64,000 bases of DNA from Paraburkholderia sp. PGU19 (lineage in GTDB: Bacteria > Pseudomonadota > Gammaproteobacteria > Burkholderiales > Burkholderiaceae). Positions 1 through 8,476 of this stretch are shown here, piece by piece. Every line of letters starts with the position of its first letter. Within the stretch, counting starts at the first letter, position 1. The notes under the pieces are model-generated. The model was not told the origin of the DNA, did no database searches, and worked only from the letters and a program-made list of their open reading frames with translations. The position numbers were made by a program, and so were the translations under genes. The DNA is taken from positions 1,860,001-1,924,000 of the forward strand of contig NZ_AP023179.1 of NCBI RefSeq assembly GCF_013426915.1. The letters run 5' to 3'.

Positions 1-1
1 C

Positions 2-814
2 TCGTCGTTCATGACGGGCAATCCGTTCTGGACCGAGGCGTTGCGCTGGAAGCCCGGCAACGTCCATCACGTCGACGCGCGGAACTTCGCCGCGCTCGAA
101 GACACACTCGCGAGCCGCAAGATCGCTGCCGTCGTGTTCGAGCCGGTGGCGGGGTCATCGGCGGCGCAGCACTGGACGGCGGACACTGCGTCCCGTCTCG
201 CTGCGCTGTGCCGCTCGACGGGAACGAAGCTGATCGCCGACGAGGTGTATTGCGGCCTCGGCCGTACGGGCACCTGGTTCGGCATCGACGCAATCGGCAT
301 GGACGTTAAGTCAACCGAGGCATCCGCAGTGCCCGACATGATCGTCGTATCGAAAGGGCTGACGGGCGGATTGGTGCCGCTCTCAGCCGTGCTGATGAAC
401 GACGGCGATTTCGACGCCGTGTTCGGCGCGCCCGGCAAGGCGAAAGTGCAGGGTTCGACCTTCGGCGGCAACCGGCTCGCGATGCAGTGCGGGCTGATCG
501 TGCTCGACCTCGTCGAACGCGGACGGCTCGTCGAGAACGCGGCCGCGATGGGCGCGCTGATCGGCGAGCGCATCGCAGCGCGTTTCGATTCGCGCGTGAC
601 CTTGCACGGCAAGGGCCTCGCGCTCAGCCTCAAGCTCGACGCGCGCCTCGACAGGAGCATGACCGATGTGTGGCTGGATCTGATCGATGGCGGCGTGCTG
701 GCGATGCCGAATTCGGCCGCACCGGATTCGCTGCGCCTGTCGCCGCCGCTGATTTTCGGTGTGGATGAAGTGGAAGTTCTGATCGACCGACTCGACGAGG
801 CGCTACAGCCATGA
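2..814 (+). CDS. Class III (PLP-dependent) aminotransferase, 5' partial
   Basis: The reading frame is open to the left edge, so the N-terminal part of this enzyme lies outside the window. What remains is the C-terminal ~270 residues of a fold-type I, class III aminotransferase (ornithine/acetylornithine aminotransferase-like superfamily, usually about 430 aa). Counting from the ATG at 11, the PLP-ring-binding Asp sits in LIADEVYCGLGRTG (Asp77-Glu78) and the Schiff-base lysine in VVSKGLTGG (Lys115). The family moves an amino group between an amine or amino acid and a keto acid; the substrate cannot be told from this fragment. The stop codon overlaps the rarD start by 4 bases (ATGA), so the two are probably cotranscribed and translationally coupled. 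Confidence 0.85.
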   Translation, partial: SSFMTGNPFWTEALRWKPGNVHHVDARNFAALEDTLASRKIAAVVFEPVAGSSAAQHWTADTASRLAALCRSTGTKLIADEVYCGLGRTGTWFGIDAIGMDVKSTEASAVPDMIVVSKGLTGGLVPLSAVLMNDGDFDAVFGAPGKAKVQGSTFGGNRLAMQCGLIVLDLVERGRLVENAAAMGALIGERIAARFDSRVTLHGKGLALSLKLDARLDRSMTDVWLDLIDGGVLAMPNSAAPDSLRLSPPLIFGVDEVEVLIDRLDEALQP

Positions 815-1893
815 ACGCGAACAATCAGAAGCAGAAGGAAGGCGCCGGGTACGCCGCGCTGCTCGTGGCGCTGTGCTGGTGGGGCCTGATGCCGCTGTAC
901 TACTGGCATCTGAAGGAAGTGAGCGCGCCGGAGATGCTCGCGCATCGGGTGTTCTGGTCGTTCGTGGTGCTGTCGGCCGTGATTGCGCTCAAGCCCGCGT
1001 TGCGGCAACACATGGGCGACTGGCGCTCGTTCGCGCTCGCGCTATTGCCGGCGGTTTTGCTGTCGGCGAACTGGGTTGTGTATATCCTGGCCTCGGTGAC
1101 GGGCAACGCGTTACAGGCGAGTCTCGGATATTTCCTGAATCCGCTGCTGTCGGCTGCGCTCGGCATCGTTTTTCTGAACGAGCGGCTTAACGGTCTGAAA
1201 GCGGCGGCGCTTGCGCTCGGGCTGGCAGGCACCTTCGTCCAGTGCTACGCGCATGGCGGCGTACCCGTGTTCGCCGTGATGCTGACGGTGACGTTCTCGC
1301 TGCTCGGACTCACGCGCAAGGTGTGGCCGACGCGGAACGCGATCGTCAGCACCTGGCGCGAAACTGTCGTGATGATGCCGTTCGCCCTCGGCTATTTCGG
1401 CTATCTGATGTCGCATCATGCGCTTGCGTTCACGTCGTTCGGCGTCGACGCGTCGGTGCTGATGATGCTGGCGGGGCCGCTGACCGTCGTGCCGCTCGCG
1501 CTCTACGCGTATGCGATGCCACTCGTTTCGATGACGGAATCGGCCGTGATGCAATACGTGACGCCGACCGTGACGTTCATCCTCGCGCTCACGGTCTTCC
1601 ACGAACGGCTGACGACCGTCGATCTGACAGGCTATGGGCTGATCTGGTGCGGCCTTGCGCTCGCGACCTATGCGTCGGTCCGGCGCCGCCCGCTTGCGCT
1701 CGCTGTCGCCGCGCCAGGAACGGCGCAGGGAACGCAAAGCGTGCAGGGCGTGCAAGGTGCGAGCGTTGGTGGACAGAACGTGTCCTTTCTTACGTCGCAC
1801 AAAAAGACGCCAGCTTCCGCTGGCGTGAATAGGTTCTGGCATTCCGAGGGCCGTCCAGAACCTGAGAGACGGTGCGAACAGTCTGACGCATAA
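811..1893 (+). CDS. rarD: RarD, EamA-family inner-membrane transporter
   Basis: This is a multi-pass membrane protein of the EamA/DMT superfamily, matching RarD, whose family usually has about ten membrane segments and ~300 residues. The N-terminal region has the typical run around residues 10–50 (LLVALCWWGLMPLYYW). Substrate is not established; RarD is historically linked to chloramphenicol sensitivity. The start overlaps the upstream stop by 4 bases. At 360 aa it is longer than usual: after about residue 290 the tail is Gln/Gly/Val-rich, and its last ~30 codons run through hairpins that look like a minus-strand terminator (1801–1900). The real protein may have lost its original stop; the membrane core looks complete. 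Confidence 0.85.
   Translation: MNANNQKQKEGAGYAALLVALCWWGLMPLYYWHLKEVSAPEMLAHRVFWSFVVLSAVIALKPALRQHMGDWRSFALALLPAVLLSANWVVYILASVTGNALQASLGYFLNPLLSAALGIVFLNERLNGLKAAALALGLAGTFVQCYAHGGVPVFAVMLTVTFSLLGLTRKVWPTRNAIVSTWRETVVMMPFALGYFGYLMSHHALAFTSFGVDASVLMMLAGPLTVVPLALYAYAMPLVSMTESAVMQYVTPTVTFILALTVFHERLTTVDLTGYGLIWCGLALATYASVRRRPLALAVAAPGTAQGTQSVQGVQGASVGGQNVSFLTSHKKTPASAGVNRFWHSEGRPEPERRCEQSDA
1801..1826 (-). terminator. Rho-independent terminator read on the minus strand
   Basis: An 8-bp perfect stem (1807–1814 with 1819–1826, loop TTCC) is flanked on the left by five A residues. Read on the minus strand this gives a GC-rich hairpin followed by a U tract. It lies inside the rarD reading frame. 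No minus-strand protein gene is visible to its right, so it ends either an unrecognised small RNA or the remnant of a lost convergent gene. Confidence 0.55.
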
Positions 1894-2504
1894 GGGCGTC
1901 GAGGACCGAGTTTCAGATTTTTCGGCGCGCTCGATTGAGAATCCGGCGCGCTGATCGCATGTCGCCGAGTGTAACTCCAGTTCGTAAAATGAGCTTGCAA
2001 AATATGCGATTTAGTTGGGGTCGGATTGTTCGCTCGCGCACAAAGGCGCTTGTAAGCAAGTTTGTAAGCCAATCTCTGAAATCACTCGCTTCAACACCCG
2101 TTCCACGGGCGTGAACAGCCATTTTTACGCCACCGGAGCGATCCTGAAAAAGAACATATAATCAAAGGTCGCGACCGCGCCGGGCAACGGATTCCCGGCG
2201 ACGTGGACGGGAGAACAATGAGCCGCGGACGAAGCAGTTTTGGGAGGGGCGGGGTTGTCGTCGGCGGCGTGTCGATGGGACTGGCCTTTCTTGCGTCGGA
2301 TGCGCGCGCGCATGTCCGCCATCTGATCGTTCTGGCGCCGGCTGTGTGGGCTGGCCCGTCCGGGCTGGCTTTCGTTGGTTCCCTTCAAGCAAGCTTGCAT
2401 CGAAAGACACGTTGTGCGGTATGCAGCGTGCCGGCAAGCCATTGCGCTTTGTGTCGCAGTTTTCATCCGGATCTCACAGGGCTCCCGAGGAGCCAGGCAA
2501 TTTC
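1894..2504. other. Intergenic region between rarD and the TerB operon
   Basis: I see no convincing full gene here. The left end holds minus-strand-oriented stem-loops: AGGTTCTGG (1831–1839) pairs with 1855–1863, and GACGC (1885–1889) pairs with 1896–1900, just upstream of the minus terminator. Two copies of TTGTAAGC lie near 2050–2070. A perfect -10 hexamer TATAAT occurs at 2157–2162, but I find no good -35 at the right distance. It could still be the promoter of the downstream operon. Base composition around 1980–2165 is more AT-rich than the flanks, as expected for a junction or promoter region. Confidence 0.5.
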
Positions 2505-2508
2505 ATGA
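2218..2508 (+). CDS. Possible small ORF coupled to the TerB gene
   Basis: A 96-codon frame starts with ATG preceded by GGGAGA at a suitable distance. It ends with a TGA overlapping the TerB ATG by 4 bases, the same arrangement as between the following genes. The product would have a Gly/Val-rich hydrophobic segment near its N-terminus (about residues 10–30) and a Cys-rich middle. I recognise no family. It may be a chance frame in GC-rich DNA; the coupling geometry and the ribosome binding site are the only arguments in favour. Confidence 0.25.
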   Translation: MSRGRSSFGRGGVVVGGVSMGLAFLASDARAHVRHLIVLAPAVWAGPSGLAFVGSLQASLHRKTRCAVCSVPASHCALCRSFHPDLTGLPRSQAIS

Positions 2509-4805
2509 CAAGTTCTCCCGGCTCATATGACGACGAGCCGTTGGTATCGATAAACATGGCGGGCTCAGCCGCCGACGCGTACCGCATCAGCCCCGCGTCT
2601 GGCGTCGCGCGGCCTGCTGCGCGCTCGTCCGCGCGCTTTGTCGCGCCCGGCGAAAGCATCGATATCCACGGCTTGACGGTCTCGGGAGGCTTTTTCTACA
2701 CGGGCGACGCGCAACGCCTGCACGCGGATTCGATCGAAGCCTGCGTGATCGACGCGCGCTTCGAGGTCGCCCGCGACGGCGCGGACCCGGCAGCCGGGCT
2801 TGGTAGCGTCGCGCTCAGCTATAACGGGCTCACGCCGGAGCAGCGCCGCACGTATCTCAAATGGCTCGCTTCCGATCGCAAGAAATCGGACATCAACACC
2901 GGCTATCTGTTTTTCTACCTGTACGGGCTGGAGCGGCGCGTGCTCGTCGACGGCGCGGCGGGCAAGGTGAGCGGCGACGAATTCGACGCGATCGCCAGAG
3001 AACTGCGGCGTTTGCTCAATCTCGACGCGAACTACGGCTGGCAAAAGCACGTGCGCGGGCTGATCGACGCGTTGTCGCTGGTGGCGTCGCGGCATACGCG
3101 GATGTATCTGCAGCCCGCGCCCGACGGGCTCGCGACGGGCTATCAGGTGCCGCTGAACGTGCGCGTCGCATTCGGCCAGGCGGCGCTCGACCAGCATCCG
3201 TTGCCGGCGGACTGGGCGCTCGCATGGGTCAAGCTCGATCCGATGATGGTGCGGCGCACGGCCGTTGCGCGTTGCCCCGAGGAATTCGACCGCGTGTTCA
3301 TGCGGCAGTATCGCGACCGCTTCGGCGCCGGCATGTTGCTGCCCGCTAACCGCACCAAGCTCGACGCGTCGCCGCAGCCGTCGTTCCGTGCGTTGAAAAG
3401 CGTGCCCGTGCCGGGTTTTCTGGTCGGTCTGCCCGATATCGCGGCCGTGAACGGCACACGGAACAAACTGCAACTGTTGATGCACGAGAGCGCGGTCGCG
3501 CTCGACGCGTATAGCCGGTATCTCGGCCGCTATCCGGAGGCGCAGGGCACGCTGGAAGCGACGCTGACGCTGCCGCCCGGTTTGTGGCCGCAGGCGACGC
3601 ACGACGCGATCGACACGCTCGCCGCCGAAGTCGCGGGCGAGACGGCCGTCAGCACGTTCGGCGCGGTGCTGGCGCGCTTCAAGTCGGGCGGCAAGATGAC
3701 GCGCGACAAGGCCGTGGTATTCACGACCGCGCTCGCGGAAGCGGGCATCGCCGTCGAACCCGATGTGCGGCTGGGCGCGCGCACGCCGAAGCCGACGGAC
3801 GCCGTCGCGCTGTTCGCCATCGCGCCCAGCGCGACCCCGCTGCCCATCGACGAAGCGTACGACGTCGCGACGATCATCGTGGATCTCGCCGCGACGGTCG
3901 CGCGCGCCGACGGTGACGCGACGCAGCGCGAGACGGCCGTGATCGAATGGCAGATCGATCAGTGGCCGCATCTGTCCGATGCGCAGCGTGCGCGGCTGAA
4001 AGCGCGCAATCTCGCGCAGCTCGCACAGCCGACGGCGAGCGCCGGGTTGAAGAAAAAGCTGGAACCGCTTGCGCACGACGTGAAGGCGACGATCGCGTCG
4101 TTCCTCGTGCACACCGCGAATGCCGATGGCGTCGTGTCGCGCGAAGAAGTGCGCCTGCTGGAGAAGGTGTACCGGATGCTCGGCATCGATCCCCAGCGCC
4201 TGTACACCGACCTGCATCAGCACGCGAGCGGCGCGGCCATCACGCCAACGGGCGTGAAGCCCGCCAGGAAGCACGCTCATTCGCCTAAACCCGCCACGGT
4301 GAAGCACGAATTCGTGCTCGACGCGACGCGCATCGCGGCGCTGAAGGAAGAGACGGCGCGCGTCTCGTCGATGCTGGCCGATGTGTTCGTCGAGGAAGCG
4401 CATGGGGCAGTTATAGCCGTGCCTATCCACGAAACTGAGCACGAAACGGAGCAACCGGCCGCTGTCGAGGAACAGGACGTGCTTGCCGCACAGGCAACGG
4501 CCGCAGCGCAGGACAAAGAGCGCGCGTCTGAAGCGCAAACAGAACCAATGCCCCAAACGTCTGCAGCAACCGAGCCGCTGCTCGGCCTCGACGACGCGCA
4601 TTCGTCCTTTCTGCGTCTGCTCGTGACGCGCGAGTCGTGGACGCGCGCCGAACTCGCCGATGCCGCGTCGCATCTCGAACTGATGCTGGACGGCGCGATC
4701 GAACAGGTGAACGAGGCGTCGCTCGACCGTTGGGACGAGCCGCTCACGGACGGAGACGATCCCGTCGAAATCAATCAGGAAGTCGCACAAAGGTTGGCTG
4801 CATGA
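2505..4805 (+). CDS. TerB-N/TerB/TerB-C domain protein (first gene of ATPase–helicase triad)
   Basis: This 766-aa cytoplasmic protein has the layout of TerB-N proteins: a TerB-N domain (about residues 45–260, beginning FVAPGESIDIHGL), a linker, a TerB-like helical domain (about 470–610) with two acidic repeats of the form ADGxxxxRE (ARADGDATQRE and NADGVVSREE), and a TerB-C-like tail to 766. TerB domains are acidic helical bundles proposed to bind metal. I chose ATG 2505, after GAGGAG, rather than the in-frame ATG at 2346, because the extra 53 residues look non-homologous. The gene overlaps the following ATPase by 4 bases (ATGA). Comparative work on Ter systems links TerB-N proteins with ATPase/helicase modules in suspected DNA processing; the role here is inferred from that. 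Confidence 0.8.
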   Translation: MTSSPGSYDDEPLVSINMAGSAADAYRISPASGVARPAARSSARFVAPGESIDIHGLTVSGGFFYTGDAQRLHADSIEACVIDARFEVARDGADPAAGLGSVALSYNGLTPEQRRTYLKWLASDRKKSDINTGYLFFYLYGLERRVLVDGAAGKVSGDEFDAIARELRRLLNLDANYGWQKHVRGLIDALSLVASRHTRMYLQPAPDGLATGYQVPLNVRVAFGQAALDQHPLPADWALAWVKLDPMMVRRTAVARCPEEFDRVFMRQYRDRFGAGMLLPANRTKLDASPQPSFRALKSVPVPGFLVGLPDIAAVNGTRNKLQLLMHESAVALDAYSRYLGRYPEAQGTLEATLTLPPGLWPQATHDAIDTLAAEVAGETAVSTFGAVLARFKSGGKMTRDKAVVFTTALAEAGIAVEPDVRLGARTPKPTDAVALFAIAPSATPLPIDEAYDVATIIVDLAATVARADGDATQRETAVIEWQIDQWPHLSDAQRARLKARNLAQLAQPTASAGLKKKLEPLAHDVKATIASFLVHTANADGVVSREEVRLLEKVYRMLGIDPQRLYTDLHQHASGAAITPTGVKPARKHAHSPKPATVKHEFVLDATRIAALKEETARVSSMLADVFVEEAHGAVIAVPIHETEHETEQPAAVEEQDVLAAQATAAAQDKERASEAQTEPMPQTSAATEPLLGLDDAHSSFLRLLVTRESWTRAELADAASHLELMLDGAIEQVNEASLDRWDEPLTDGDDPVEINQEVAQRLAA

Positions 4806-6112
4806 CAACGATCCGCCCCAGGGACCGCGACGCGGTCCTGCAATCCCTGCGCGCCGGCGTGGTGCCGCGCATCGGGCAACATCTGATCCAGGTCGGGCGC
4901 GCGCACGAACTCGAAGCGTTGCTGAAGGACATCGAGCGCGTCGCGGACGGCGGCTCGGCGTTTCGCATCGTCGTCGGCGAGTATGGCGCGGGCAAGACCT
5001 TCTTCCTGAATCTCGTACGCGCCATCGCGCTCGAGAAAAAGCTCGTCACCGTGCACGCGGACCTGAACCCGGACCGGCGTCTGCATGCGTCGGGCGGTCA
5101 GGCGCGTTCTCTGTATGCGGAACTCGTGAAAAACATGGCGACGCGCACGAAGCCCGAAGGTGGTGCGCTGGCGGGCGTGGTCGAGAAGTTCATCGGCCAG
5201 GCGAAGACGGAAGCGAAGGCGACGGGCCGCACCAGCGACGAAGTGATCCGCGCGCAGTTGTCGCAATTGACGGAGATGGTCAACGGCTACGATTTCGCCG
5301 ACGTGATCGCCGCCTATTGCCGTGGCTTCGAAGAAGGCAACGAGAAGCTCAAGAGCGACGCCGTGCGCTGGCTGCGTGGCGAGTTCACGACGCGCACCGA
5401 CGCTCGCCAGGCACTCGGCGTGCGCACCATCGTCGACGACGCGAGCATGTACGATCAGTTGAAGCTGCTCGGGCGTTTCGTGCGGCTCGCGGGCTATAGC
5501 GGCCTGATGGTGTGCCTCGACGAAATGGTGAATCTGTACAAGCTCGCGAACGTGCAGGCGCGTAACGCCAACTACGAACAGATCCTGCGCATCCTGAACG
5601 ACTCGCTGCAAGGCACGGCGGAAGGGCTCGGCTTCGTGCTGGGCGGCACGCCCGAGTTTCTGCTCGACACGCGCCGCGGCCTCTATAGCTATGCCGCGCT
5701 TCAATCGCGCCTCGCGGAAAACGCATTCGCGACCAATGGACTCGTCGACTACAGCGGCCCCGTGATCCGCCTCGCCGCGCTCACGCCGGAAGATTTCTAC
5801 GTGTTGCTCGACAAGCTGCGCCTGCTGTACGCATTCGGCGACGCGAGCAAGGCGCTCGTGCCCGAGGAAGCGATTCCCGCGTTCATGGCGCATTGCGCGA
5901 CGCGCCTCGGCGAAGCGTATTTCCGCACGCCGCGCACGACGATCACCGCGTTCATCAATTTCCTGGCGGTGCTGGAGCAAAACCCGTCGGCGGATTGGCG
6001 CGAGCTGATCGGCAGCATGGACATTGAGCGCGACACGGGCGGCGCGGCCGACATCGTCAACGACGCCACTCCCGATAGCGACGATGAGCTGGCAAGCTTC
6101 CGGCTCAACTGA
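4802..6112 (+). CDS. BrxD-like P-loop ATPase (DUF2791 family)
   Basis: The product is a 436-aa P-loop ATPase. Walker A is GEYGAGKT (residues 59–66) and Walker B is LMVCLDE (235–241). The N-terminal signature (VVPRIGQHLIQVGR, then a conserved DLNPDRRLHASGGQAR stretch at about 87–102) is that of DUF2791 proteins, which include BrxD of type 2 BREX phage-defence systems. Its ATG overlaps the TerB stop (ATGA). Its 3' end overlaps the next gene by 29 bases, so the three proteins are likely made together. In BREX, BrxD accompanies BrxHI, and the same pair is found here without a methyltransferase or PglZ. Family assignment is strong; any role in defence is inference. Confidence 0.82.
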   Translation: MTTIRPRDRDAVLQSLRAGVVPRIGQHLIQVGRAHELEALLKDIERVADGGSAFRIVVGEYGAGKTFFLNLVRAIALEKKLVTVHADLNPDRRLHASGGQARSLYAELVKNMATRTKPEGGALAGVVEKFIGQAKTEAKATGRTSDEVIRAQLSQLTEMVNGYDFADVIAAYCRGFEEGNEKLKSDAVRWLRGEFTTRTDARQALGVRTIVDDASMYDQLKLLGRFVRLAGYSGLMVCLDEMVNLYKLANVQARNANYEQILRILNDSLQGTAEGLGFVLGGTPEFLLDTRRGLYSYAALQSRLAENAFATNGLVDYSGPVIRLAALTPEDFYVLLDKLRLLYAFGDASKALVPEEAIPAFMAHCATRLGEAYFRTPRTTITAFINFLAVLEQNPSADWRELIGSMDIERDTGGAADIVNDATPDSDDELASFRLN

Positions 6113-8312
6113 GTCGCGCAGCTTCGATCTGCTCGACGAGCGGATTCGCCGCTGGATCTGGCGCGAGGGCTGGACCGAGTTGCGCGATGCGCAGGAGCGC
6201 GCGGTCCCCGCGCTGATCGATGCCGACCGCGACGTGATCATCGCGGCGGCGACGGCGGCGGGAAAGACGGAAGCGGCATTTCTCCCCATTCTGTCGAACC
6301 TGCTGCGCGACGAACCGTGCAGCGGCTCGGTGCTGTACATCAGTCCGCTGAAGGCGCTGATCAACGATCAATGGTCGCGTCTCGACAATCTGTGCGAGGC
6401 ACTGGAAATACCCGTCACCGGCTGGCATGGCGATGTGTCGTCGGGACGCAAGCACCGCTTCGTGAAGAAGCCGACGGGCGTGCTTTTGATCACGCCCGAG
6501 TCGCTCGAAGCGATGTTCGTCACGCGCGGCGCGTCGCTCGAAGCGACGTTTGGCGCGTTGCGCTACGTGGTCGTCGACGAGTTGCATGCGTTCATCGGTT
6601 CCGAGCGCGGCATGCAGTTGCAGTCACTGATGCGGCGCGTCGATCGCGTGTGCGGGCGCAAAGTGCCGCGCGTCGGGTTGTCGGCGACGCTTGGGGACAT
6701 GCGCCTCGCGGCGGAATTTCTGCGTCCACGCGCCGCGCAGGACGTGCAGATCATCGAGTCCGGCAGCGCGGGCCAGGAACTGAAGATCCTGATCAAGGGC
6801 TATGTCGAGAAGCCGCCGCGCATCCAGTTCGAGCCGGGCATCGAGAATCCAGGTCTCGAAGACGTCGTGCCCGCTAGCACCGTCGAGGTCGCGAATCACA
6901 TGTACAAGGTGCTGCGCGGCTCGAACAATCTGATCTTTCCCAACAGCCGCCGACAGGTCGAGCTTTACGCCGACCTGTTGCGCCGCGCCTGCGAGCGCGA
7001 TGGCTATCCGAACGAATTCTGGCCGCATCACGGCAGCCTGTCGAAGGAACTGCGCGAGCAGACCGAGCAGGCGCTGAAGGCGGGCGATCGCCCCGCGAGC
7101 GCCGTTTGCACGACGACGCTCGAACTCGGCATCGACATCGGCGCGGTGAAAAGCGTCGTGCAGGTGGGCGCGCCGCCGTCGGTGGCGAGCTTGCGGCAGC
7201 GGCTCGGGCGCTCCGGGCGGCGCAAGGGCGAAGCGGCCATTCTGCGCTGCTATGGCGTCGAAGCGGAACTGCATAGCGGCTCCGATCTGTCGGACCGGTT
7301 GCGCGAGAGTCTCGTGCAATCCGTGGCGATGGTGAACCTGCTGCTGCGCGGCTGGTTCGAACCGCCGCGTGCGCGCGGCATGCATCCGTCGACGCTCGTG
7401 CAGCAGATTCTGTCGATCATCGCCGAACGCGGCGGCGCGCGCGCGGGCGAGCTGTGGGACACGCTGGTCGCGACGGGCCCGTTCGGCACGATCGACAAGC
7501 CGACGTTCGCCGCGATCCTGCGCAGCCTCGGCGCGAAAGACCTGCTGGTGCAGGAAGCGGGCGGCTTGCTGCTGCATGGCGTGGCAGGCGAGCGCCTCGT
7601 CAATCACTACGAGTTCTACGCATCGTTTTCGACGGATGACGAATTCCGCATCGTCGCGGGTGCGAAGGTGCTCGGATCGGTGCCCGTCTCTCGTCCACTG
7701 GCGCCCGGACAGGGGCTCGTGTTCGGCGGCCAGCGCTGGCGCGTGCAGGATGTCGATGCGGGCAAAAAGACCGTATACGTGACGCCCGATCAGGGCGGCG
7801 TGCCGCCCGTGTTCGACGGTGGCGGCTCGCTCGTGCACGACGAGGTGCGGCGCGAAATGTTCAATGTGCTGAAGGATGGCGGGCCCGTCGTGTTTCTCGA
7901 CACCACGGGCCGCGAACTGCTCGAAGAGGCGCGCCGCTATTTCGCGTCGAACGAACTGGCCACGCGTTCCGTGTTCACACACGGCGGCGGCACGGTGCTG
8001 GCGACATGGTCCGGCGACTGGATCAACGATGCGCTCGTCGTGCTGCTGCGCGCCGAAGGGCTCGACGCGTGGAATCAGGGACCGACGGTGAGCGCGCGCG
8101 TAGCGGGTTCGATGAAGGACACGCTGCAACGCATCGCCGCGCTGACACCCGCGCAGACCACGGACGCACTGCGCTCGATCGGCAACATCGACAACGAAAA
8201 GTGGGACTGGACCTTGCCCGACGACGTGAAGCGCAACGCGTACGCGTCGCTGCGGCTCGACATGCCGGGCGCACAGGCGTTGGCGCGGCGGCTCGCGACA
8301 GCGTGCGATTGA
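6084..8312 (+). CDS. BrxHI-like DEAD/DEAH-box helicase (Lhr-type)
   Basis: A 742-aa superfamily 2 helicase. Motif I is ATAAGKT (about 56–62), motif II is DELH (in VVVDELHAF), motif III is SAT (LSATLGD), and motif VI is QRLGRSGRRKG. The C-terminal ~300 residues carry the winged-helix and beta-rich extension of Lhr/BrxHI proteins. I chose ATG 6084, inside the end of the ATPase gene, because alignment to the family starts at its first helix (FDLLDERIRRWIW). The upstream in-frame ATG at 6024 adds only low-complexity residues. Such helicases move along single strands with ATP hydrolysis. BrxHI is an accessory helicase of type 2 BREX; here it completes the TerB–ATPase–helicase triad. Confidence 0.85.
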   Translation: MSWQASGSTESRSFDLLDERIRRWIWREGWTELRDAQERAVPALIDADRDVIIAAATAAGKTEAAFLPILSNLLRDEPCSGSVLYISPLKALINDQWSRLDNLCEALEIPVTGWHGDVSSGRKHRFVKKPTGVLLITPESLEAMFVTRGASLEATFGALRYVVVDELHAFIGSERGMQLQSLMRRVDRVCGRKVPRVGLSATLGDMRLAAEFLRPRAAQDVQIIESGSAGQELKILIKGYVEKPPRIQFEPGIENPGLEDVVPASTVEVANHMYKVLRGSNNLIFPNSRRQVELYADLLRRACERDGYPNEFWPHHGSLSKELREQTEQALKAGDRPASAVCTTTLELGIDIGAVKSVVQVGAPPSVASLRQRLGRSGRRKGEAAILRCYGVEAELHSGSDLSDRLRESLVQSVAMVNLLLRGWFEPPRARGMHPSTLVQQILSIIAERGGARAGELWDTLVATGPFGTIDKPTFAAILRSLGAKDLLVQEAGGLLLHGVAGERLVNHYEFYASFSTDDEFRIVAGAKVLGSVPVSRPLAPGQGLVFGGQRWRVQDVDAGKKTVYVTPDQGGVPPVFDGGGSLVHDEVRREMFNVLKDGGPVVFLDTTGRELLEEARRYFASNELATRSVFTHGGGTVLATWSGDWINDALVVLLRAEGLDAWNQGPTVSARVAGSMKDTLQRIAALTPAQTTDALRSIGNIDNEKWDWTLPDDVKRNAYASLRLDMPGAQALARRLATACD

Positions 8313-8476
8313 CGCCCGTACGCGCCGGCGCAGCGTGAATGCGCGCACAATCCAAGTGCAAGCAGCGCAATTAAGCGGTAGCATACATTTCTTTGCGCGC
8401 ATTGAAGGGCTCGCCTGAAGCACCATGTTTCAGCAGGCTTTCGACGTTTTCGCGCCGCACACAACTACATCCCCCC

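Noticed and set aside
2346-2504. Longer N-terminus for the TerB protein starting at ATG 2346
   Set aside because: The 53 extra residues show no TerB-N resemblance, and ATG 2505 has a purine-rich ribosome binding site.
2565-4808. Long open frame (747 codons) on the minus strand opposite the TerB gene
   Set aside because: Arg/His-rich composition and exact antisense position mark it as a shadow of the GC-rich coding strand.
6624-8426. 600-codon minus-strand frame opposite the helicase gene
   Set aside because: Low-complexity Arg/Ala/His product with no domain; the plus-strand helicase has all its motifs.
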